Shown here piece by piece: positions 7,891-11,746 of a DNA stretch of 11,746 nt (its first letter is position 1; each line of letters begins with the position of its first letter). A program made the translations under genes and the position numbers. The notes under the pieces were generated by a model. The model had not been told where the DNA came from. It made no database searches and worked only from the letters and a program-made list of their open reading frames with translations. The DNA comes from Beroe ovata (lineage: Eukaryota > Ctenophora > Nuda > Beroida > Beroidae), in the NCBI GenBank assembly GCA_946803715.1, contig CAMPET010000050.1, positions 150,289-162,034 on the forward strand. Reading direction: 5' to 3'.

Positions 7891-7925
7891 GTTGCTATGG
7901 TAGACAGCGGTGTTGCTATGGCAAC
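7891..7925 (+). promoter_or_regulatory. RFX-type X-box with half-site repeat
   Basis: GTTGCTATGGCAAC (7912-7925) is an imperfect palindrome close to the RFX X-box consensus (GTNRCC, short spacer, RGYAAC); one base of the left half departs from it. GTTGCTATGG also occurs at 7891-7900, 21 bp upstream, and TCTAGCAACC at 7861-7870 is a third half-site in inverted form. RFX factors classically drive ciliary genes, but no such gene is seen here. Confidence 0.5.
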
Positions 7926-8217
7926 ATTAACACAACTGTCACAGTCACGTGATGCCTGTCAAATTAGTGGAATACCCTCAGGGGAGAGCCACATAACTCT
8001 GTCTATACTGTGATTGACACAATTGGGAGCTCTATCGGTTTCTTCACCCTCTCTCCCTATGTATCGGTTCTGATCCGTGCTTTGTGTGTCTACCGACAAG
8101 CAGATTGAGGTGATATCATATGTCACGTGGTACAATCACGTGTCGTAATGCCGGCTGTATATCTCCCCACGTGTCCAGTTTTAGAGCGTTGCTATTGGTT
8201 ACCACATGTCACGTGAC

Positions 8218-8681
8218 GAGTATTCTGCTCGGGAGTGGTTACCAGAGCTACAACACGTTATTGCACGTTACCATATTCGAACGGGTGTACTCCTTCACTC
8301 ATTAGGCTGATTACACGAGTTTAATATCTAATTGCTACTTGTCAAAAACGTCCTGCACTCTATCTCTCAGTCACTCAATACTCTATAGGAAGAATACTGT
8401 GTTGAGAGTGCAAGTGAGTGAGAAAGTACAGAAAACCAATCAATTAGAGGGAGAGGGGGTGGAGAAAAGTGGTGGTATCCGTCGTATGTGGTAGTGTGGG
8501 ACTTTCTAACTTTGTCTGTGTATGTACTGAGGACTGACGGTGTGTTATACATGTAGATGTGCGATTCGGAAATGACACCCAATGTCAGGAAACAGTATGT
8601 GCTATGTACTTACATCAGTATGTCAGTACTTTACGTATGTGTCTGCAAGTATGTGTATGACTGTATGTTTGTTAATGTTCT
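8218..8681. other. Non-coding, no feature recognised
   Basis: No open frame of substance. An imperfect inverted repeat lies around 8365-8423 (CTCTCAGTCACT with AGTGAGTGAGA). A purine-rich stretch, GAGGGAGAGGGGGTGGAG, lies near 8447-8464. Confidence 0.45.
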
Positions 8682-8732
8682 TGTGTGTGTGAATGTGTGC
8701 GTATGCGTGTGTGTGTGTGTTTGTGTGTGTGT
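8682..8732. repeat. Interrupted (TG)n microsatellite
   Basis: TG run with GAA, GCGTATGCG and TTTG interruptions. Confidence 0.93.
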
Positions 8733-8928
8733 CAGGTGTATAATATCCTAGATGAATATGTTTCAAATTCAGTGGTTTACATAATATACACATGTAACCT
8801 ATAACAGAATACACATATTCTGCACAAAATGAAACATAATATTACACCTCCAGGGAAATACTCCATATGACTGCATAACCATGACCTTAACCGTCCCTAA
8901 TAATCATAATTAAACACCCCACATCTTT

Positions 8929-9034
8929 CACACACACACACACAGGCATACACACACACACTGAGCACACAGCACACACACACAAACACACACACACGTC
9001 ACCACAAACAGACATACACACAAACACACACACA
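8929..9034. repeat. Degenerate (CA)n region
   Basis: About 105 bp of CA with GGCAT, GAG, GCACACAG, AAA and GACAT interruptions. Its heavy degeneration suggests an older tract than 6601-6720. Confidence 0.93.
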
Positions 9035-9352
9035 TTATGTAACTTATTCGTGGACCACGTAGCCACCTGGCTGCAGCACAGACTCTAAAACATCAACAAC
9101 AACCTTGCCAGACCTAGCAAAAATAGAGTTTAATCGTATGTATGAAGGTATGACGGTTGTGGAGGTTGTGGAGGTATGGGTTCTATGAGACGTGATACGT
9201 TGCGTTGTGGGAGCATGGCAATGTTTCCTGTTTTAGGAAGTTTGATCCCCCCCCTTCTTGCATCAATCTGGTGATGCATACTGGAACACAATGGAGATTG
9301 GGGGCACTCTGTATATGCTTGTACAACGGCAGCTGTTGTATATGCTCAGACT

Positions 9353-9354
<2 letters not shown>
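9035..9354. other. Non-coding, minor 9-bp duplication
   Basis: GGTTGTGGA occurs twice in tandem (9155-9163, 9164-9172). Two overlapping plus frames (9205-9432, 9258-9581) run through the TG tract that follows and look like chance. Confidence 0.45.
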
Positions 9355-9384
<30 letters not shown>

Positions 9385-9385
9385 A
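9355..9385. repeat. (TG)n microsatellite
   Basis: A nearly pure TG run with one GC, followed by TATA/TACA-rich sequence to about 9490 with small palindromes such as ATACATAGTATGTAT. Confidence 0.95.
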
Positions 9386-10039
9386 TTGTATGGGAATATA
9401 CACTATACAGTATACAGTTGTGTGTATTGTAGTAGAGTGGTTTATACATCATACATACATAGTATGTATTACATACAGTGTACATTCTGCATTGTACATA
9501 CCTACTGGGTGGGTAGAAAACGCTGTGTTCTTCAATTGGTCAATTGTAGAGTTCAATAAGTTATTTTTGACTCCTAATTAATTATGTTGAACTAAGTTAT
9601 TTTCCATCTTACTATATATTGTACGAGGATGGTTCAACACGTCTTACACTGTCAGTAACCTTGACAACAAGGTTGGTGTCCACTACAATCTACAGTCGAA
9701 TAGACAAATCTTCTCAAATTAGAACCCGAATCTCAGTTACCCGGTTATTTCCCAGCTAAATAGGCATATAGATAGTGGATTAGAGAACTTTAGTCCTCTA
9801 GTAGTAGACACTTGACAGTAGACACACACACAGACAGTTCCAGTGTTCATATCAGGGGTAGGTTTATTGAGAAATTGAGAAGGGGTGCAGTAGAGCTCCC
9901 TAATGTCCATGCCTAATTGTGTGGCGTATGACACGGGAAGACAGAATCAATGTACATTTGCTCCCTCTATATCGTGACTAACGAACAGACAAGGCGGCAA
10001 CACCATATCATGCATATGGTACCACTGTTTTACATGGTG
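9386..10039. other. Non-coding, short hairpin
   Basis: AT-rich sequence. A small hairpin, AACCTTG (9657-9663), loop ACAA, CAAGGTT (9668-9674), is present. CAATTG is duplicated at about 9533-9546. No gene is supported. Confidence 0.45.
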
Positions 10040-10088
10040 CACTGCAGTGTGTAACTTGGGCACTGCAGTGTATGATACACTACAGTGT
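10040..10088. repeat. CACTGCAGTG palindromes in tandem
   Basis: The 10-bp palindrome CACTGCAGTG occurs at 10040-10049 and 10061-10070, 21 bp apart. The second overlaps another inverted repeat, GTGTAT-G-ATACAC (10068-10080), and is followed by ACAGTGTAT. Related TGCAGTGCCAT words continue toward the minisatellite at 10264. Confidence 0.85.
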
Positions 10089-10263
10089 ATTCTGGGAACT
10101 AGTTTATAGTTGCAGTGCCATATTCAGAGGGCACACAGCTGTCATTATGTTATTGCCACATGAGAACAATATGTGGCATACCTTCATTTCCTGTTTATTA
10201 CGTAAGTGTGAGTCATAACAACCGTGAATGTGTTGCAGCATAGGCATGTGGCACTATCACGCT

Positions 10264-10364
10264 ATGATACAGTGCCATCAACCATGCCATATGATACAGT
10301 GCCATGCACTATAATAATGCTATGCACTATAGTAGTGCCATGTACTATGATAGTGCCATGCACT
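10264..10364 (+). repeat. 18-bp minisatellite, about five units
   Basis: The consensus is ATRRTARTGCYATGYACT. Clean units lie at 10311-10328, 10329-10346 and 10347-10364. A 20-bp variant with an extra CA is at 10291-10310, and a diverged unit starts at 10264. Because 18 is a multiple of three, the plus frame stays open (10224-10460) and yields a hexapeptide-like repeat ending PCT. That frame is best explained by the repeat, not as a gene. Confidence 0.9.
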
Positions 10365-10615
10365 GCACAATCTTCTTGTTTACTGTGGGTTTGCAGTTGT
10401 TTGGAGGTCACTAGTATTTCAACCTCTCTCTACTACTACACTGTAAACCAATTACTCTAGTCTACAACATAACTGCAGTTCACTCCGTGTATTCTGTGTG
10501 TGGTAACATGGTTTATACCCATGCACTGGGCACGTCTTGTACTACTGTGTCTAGAAAGAGACTTATTTTGGGAAAGTGGGAAAGGGCCCCATTTTCAGCC
10601 CCCACAAGTCCCGTT
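10365..10615. other. Non-coding, no feature recognised
   Basis: No supported feature. A plus frame at 10487-10705 turns proline-rich only because it crosses the C-rich block. Confidence 0.45.
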
Positions 10616-10676
10616 CCCCGGCCCCTCCCTCCCCACCCCATTATAAACCCCTCCCCCACCCCTTGGCCCTTCCCCC
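10616..10676 (-). other. Two tandem G-quadruplex motifs, minus strand
   Basis: On the plus strand, C tracts CCCC, CCCC, CCC, CCCC, CCCC (10616-10639) have loops of 2, 1, 1 and 1 bases. After ATTATAAA (10640-10647) come CCCC, CCCCC, CCCC, CCC, CCCCC (10648-10676) with loops of 1, 1, 4 and 2. Both satisfy the canonical quadruplex rule on the minus strand, and the plus strand could form i-motifs. The A/T spacer includes TATAAA. A promoter role is possible but no transcript is known. Confidence 0.8.
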
Positions 10677-10743
10677 ACATTTGTCCCCACATGGGGGTGA
10701 TCTAACTTTTACCATTTTCTGAGTGTGTTCTGAGAATTTATCA

Positions 10744-10756
10744 CTCTCTCTCTCTC
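10744..10756. repeat. (CT)n microsatellite
   Basis: A CT run of about six units, followed closely by GATAAGAGAG on the same strand. Confidence 0.85.
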
Positions 10757-10810
10757 GGTATAAGATAAGAGAGTCATGCAGTGCCAGGGTGAACGGTTAG
10801 AAATTACCAC

Positions 10811-10900
10811 TTGTGTGTGTGTGTGNGTTTGTGTGTGTGTGTGTGTGTGTGTTTGTGTGCGTGTGTGTGTACTGTGTGTGTATTGTGTGTATGTGTGTGG
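10811..10900. repeat. (TG)n microsatellite with N
   Basis: TG run with TTTG, GC, TAC and TAT interruptions; N at 10826. Confidence 0.95.
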
Positions 10901-11332
10901 GTACGTTTATCAAATCAATTGGTACAATGTCACTTAACTTCACTGGGGACGTGTGTATGTTTTGAGTACTGATATGACAGCTACATGACGTGCACTGTGA
11001 CGATTTTCATAAAAATCTAGCAAAATTTTAATCGAAATTACAGTGTTCTTGTAGCTCCAACTGGAAACTAGAGTGTTCTAAGTAGGACGTCTTCTAGAAG
11101 GATCATGTGTTTGAAGCTGTTTTACTTTGAATGCTCACGAGAGATTGGACAGTAGCTACAATACGTTGTGAATGCCATGCTAAAGTGCTATTCTGGGTGA
11201 TAAGCAGTAGAAGGAGGGGTGGTGTTATAATTGAATGATAATATTCCGAGGAATCATGTAATAATAATTATAATCATAAATTATTTCGTATAATATATGT
11301 GATCCTGCTGCTTTTGATAAGCAGACTTGGTT
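10901..11332. other. Non-coding, no feature recognised
   Basis: AT-rich, notably around 11230-11300 (AATAATAATTATAATCATAA-like). TGATAAGCAG occurs at about 11199-11208 and 11315-11324. No open frame of note. Confidence 0.45.
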
Positions 11333-11369
11333 AAAGTATGGAATATTTTAATTGAATATGCCATACTTT
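11333..11369. repeat. Hairpin, 15-bp stem, one mismatch
   Basis: AAAGTATGG-A-ATATT (11333-11347) pairs with AATAT-G-CCATACTTT (11355-11369) around the loop TTAATTG; the single A/G mismatch is at 11342/11360. Confidence 0.93.
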
Positions 11370-11410
11370 GCGGTTAGGTCAAATGGAGGAACGCATTTTA
11401 TGTTTCCTTT

Positions 11411-11423
11411 GCGGAAAATCCGC
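11411..11423. repeat. Short hairpin, 5-bp stem
   Basis: GCGGA-AAA-TCCGC. It is the middle of three consecutive hairpins; alone it would be unremarkable. Confidence 0.7.
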
Positions 11424-11427
11424 AGCT

Positions 11428-11454
11428 TCTCAAAGCACTGGCTTTCCTTTGAGA
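11428..11454. repeat. Hairpin, 8-bp stem
   Basis: TCTCAAAG (11428-11435) pairs with CTTTGAGA (11447-11454) around an 11-base loop. Confidence 0.9.
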
Positions 11455-11725
11455 TGCAGATATGCTTAACAGTCCGTCAAACACATAGAGCGTCTAAAAT
11501 GAACACACACACTCACTTTTCTCTGTCCAGAAAGGGAAAACAGTACAGTAAAAACAAGAACTACAGCGTGCCAAATGTTTCTTCTACTGCCATGCTACTG
11601 TTATTATCCATTATCATGCACGTCATATATAACACAGCTCTTATTGTGACATTGACACGGCGTGCACTGTATTTCATTAAGTTCCGCACACTTCTCAGTT
11701 CATTAGTCAGTGTATTCGACAGGGA
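11455..11725. other. Non-coding, no feature recognised
   Basis: No supported gene. A minus-strand frame at 11561-11743 begins in the terminal CA repeat and is probably chance. Confidence 0.45.
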
Positions 11726-11746
11726 ACACACACACACACACACACA
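11726..11746. repeat. (CA)n microsatellite at window edge
   Basis: A pure AC run ending at the last base, mirroring the TG tract at base 1, so both ends of the window stop in simple repeat. Confidence 0.95.

Larger units (their letters stand above)
7172..8215. promoter_or_regulatory. Cluster of seven CACGTG E-boxes
   Basis: CACGTG occurs at 7172-7177, 7198-7203, 7946-7951, 8124-8129, 8137-8142, 8168-8173 and 8210-8215, and I found none elsewhere in the window. Four have the TCACGTGA context, two of these within GTCACGTGAC (7196-7205, 8208-8217), which matches sites of the MITF/TFE and USF bHLH-ZIP families. An X-box and an inverted CCAAT (8194-8198) lie inside the span. No coding start is recognised nearby, so the target gene is unknown. 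Candidate enhancer or promoter. Confidence 0.5.

Noticed and set aside
8266-8290. ATTCGAACGG resembling the reverse of a tRNA B box
   Set aside because: Only a partial match, with no A box or acceptor-stem pairing at the right distance on either strand.
10224-10460. 78-codon plus-strand frame with hexapeptide repeats
   Set aside because: The 18-bp minisatellite explains both the repeat and the open frame.
1-11746. Possible CRISPR array or bacterial operon
   Set aside because: No evenly spaced 25-40 bp direct repeats with unique spacers, no operon-like ORFs and no Shine-Dalgarno sites; the regular repeats are microsatellites or short tandem units.

Overview
The window looks like non-coding nuclear DNA from an animal-type eukaryote. 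The evidence is long TG/CA microsatellites in both orientations, no open frame above about 108 codons (the longest are translated microsatellite), AT-leaning composition, and no bacterial operon layout, Shine-Dalgarno sites or tRNA/rRNA genes. I could not fix the species and recognised no protein family, RNA gene, known transposon or CRISPR array. Five single N bases (2189, 4615, 4882, 6683, 10826) and (TG)n/(CA)n at the two window ends suggest a contig joined at, and stopping in, simple repeats.

Layout. 1-92 holds a (TG)n tract plus a short unique block that recurs at 4472-4562. 393-689 (minus) is the most coding-like single frame in the left part, but it is unconfirmed. 1204-1257 has three 20-bp repeats, each with an inverted CCAAT box. 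2006-2188 is a perfect inverted repeat with 91-bp arms and a one-base centre, ending exactly at an N. 2330-3258 has two weak ORFs. 4139-4431 (plus) and 6007-6381 (minus) can each be read as a two-exon small ORF with usable GT-AG introns of 44 and 117 bp. A G-quadruplex motif follows a TG tract at 4648-4669.

7172-8217 is the most striking stretch. It contains all seven CACGTG E-boxes found in the window, an RFX-type X-box with a direct-repeat half copy, and four compact perfect hairpins or palindromes. It reads as a candidate enhancer or promoter whose target gene would lie outside the window or has not been recognised. 10040-10364 carries CACTGCAGTG palindromes and an 18-bp minisatellite. 10616-10676 has two tandem G-quadruplex motifs on the minus strand, separated by an A/T spacer containing TATAAA. 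11333-11454 has three consecutive hairpins.

No set of genes working together can be supported here, and I found no clear new system. The best leads are the E-box/X-box cluster, the long palindrome (probably an assembly or cloning artefact, but it needs checking) and the two spliced small-ORF models.
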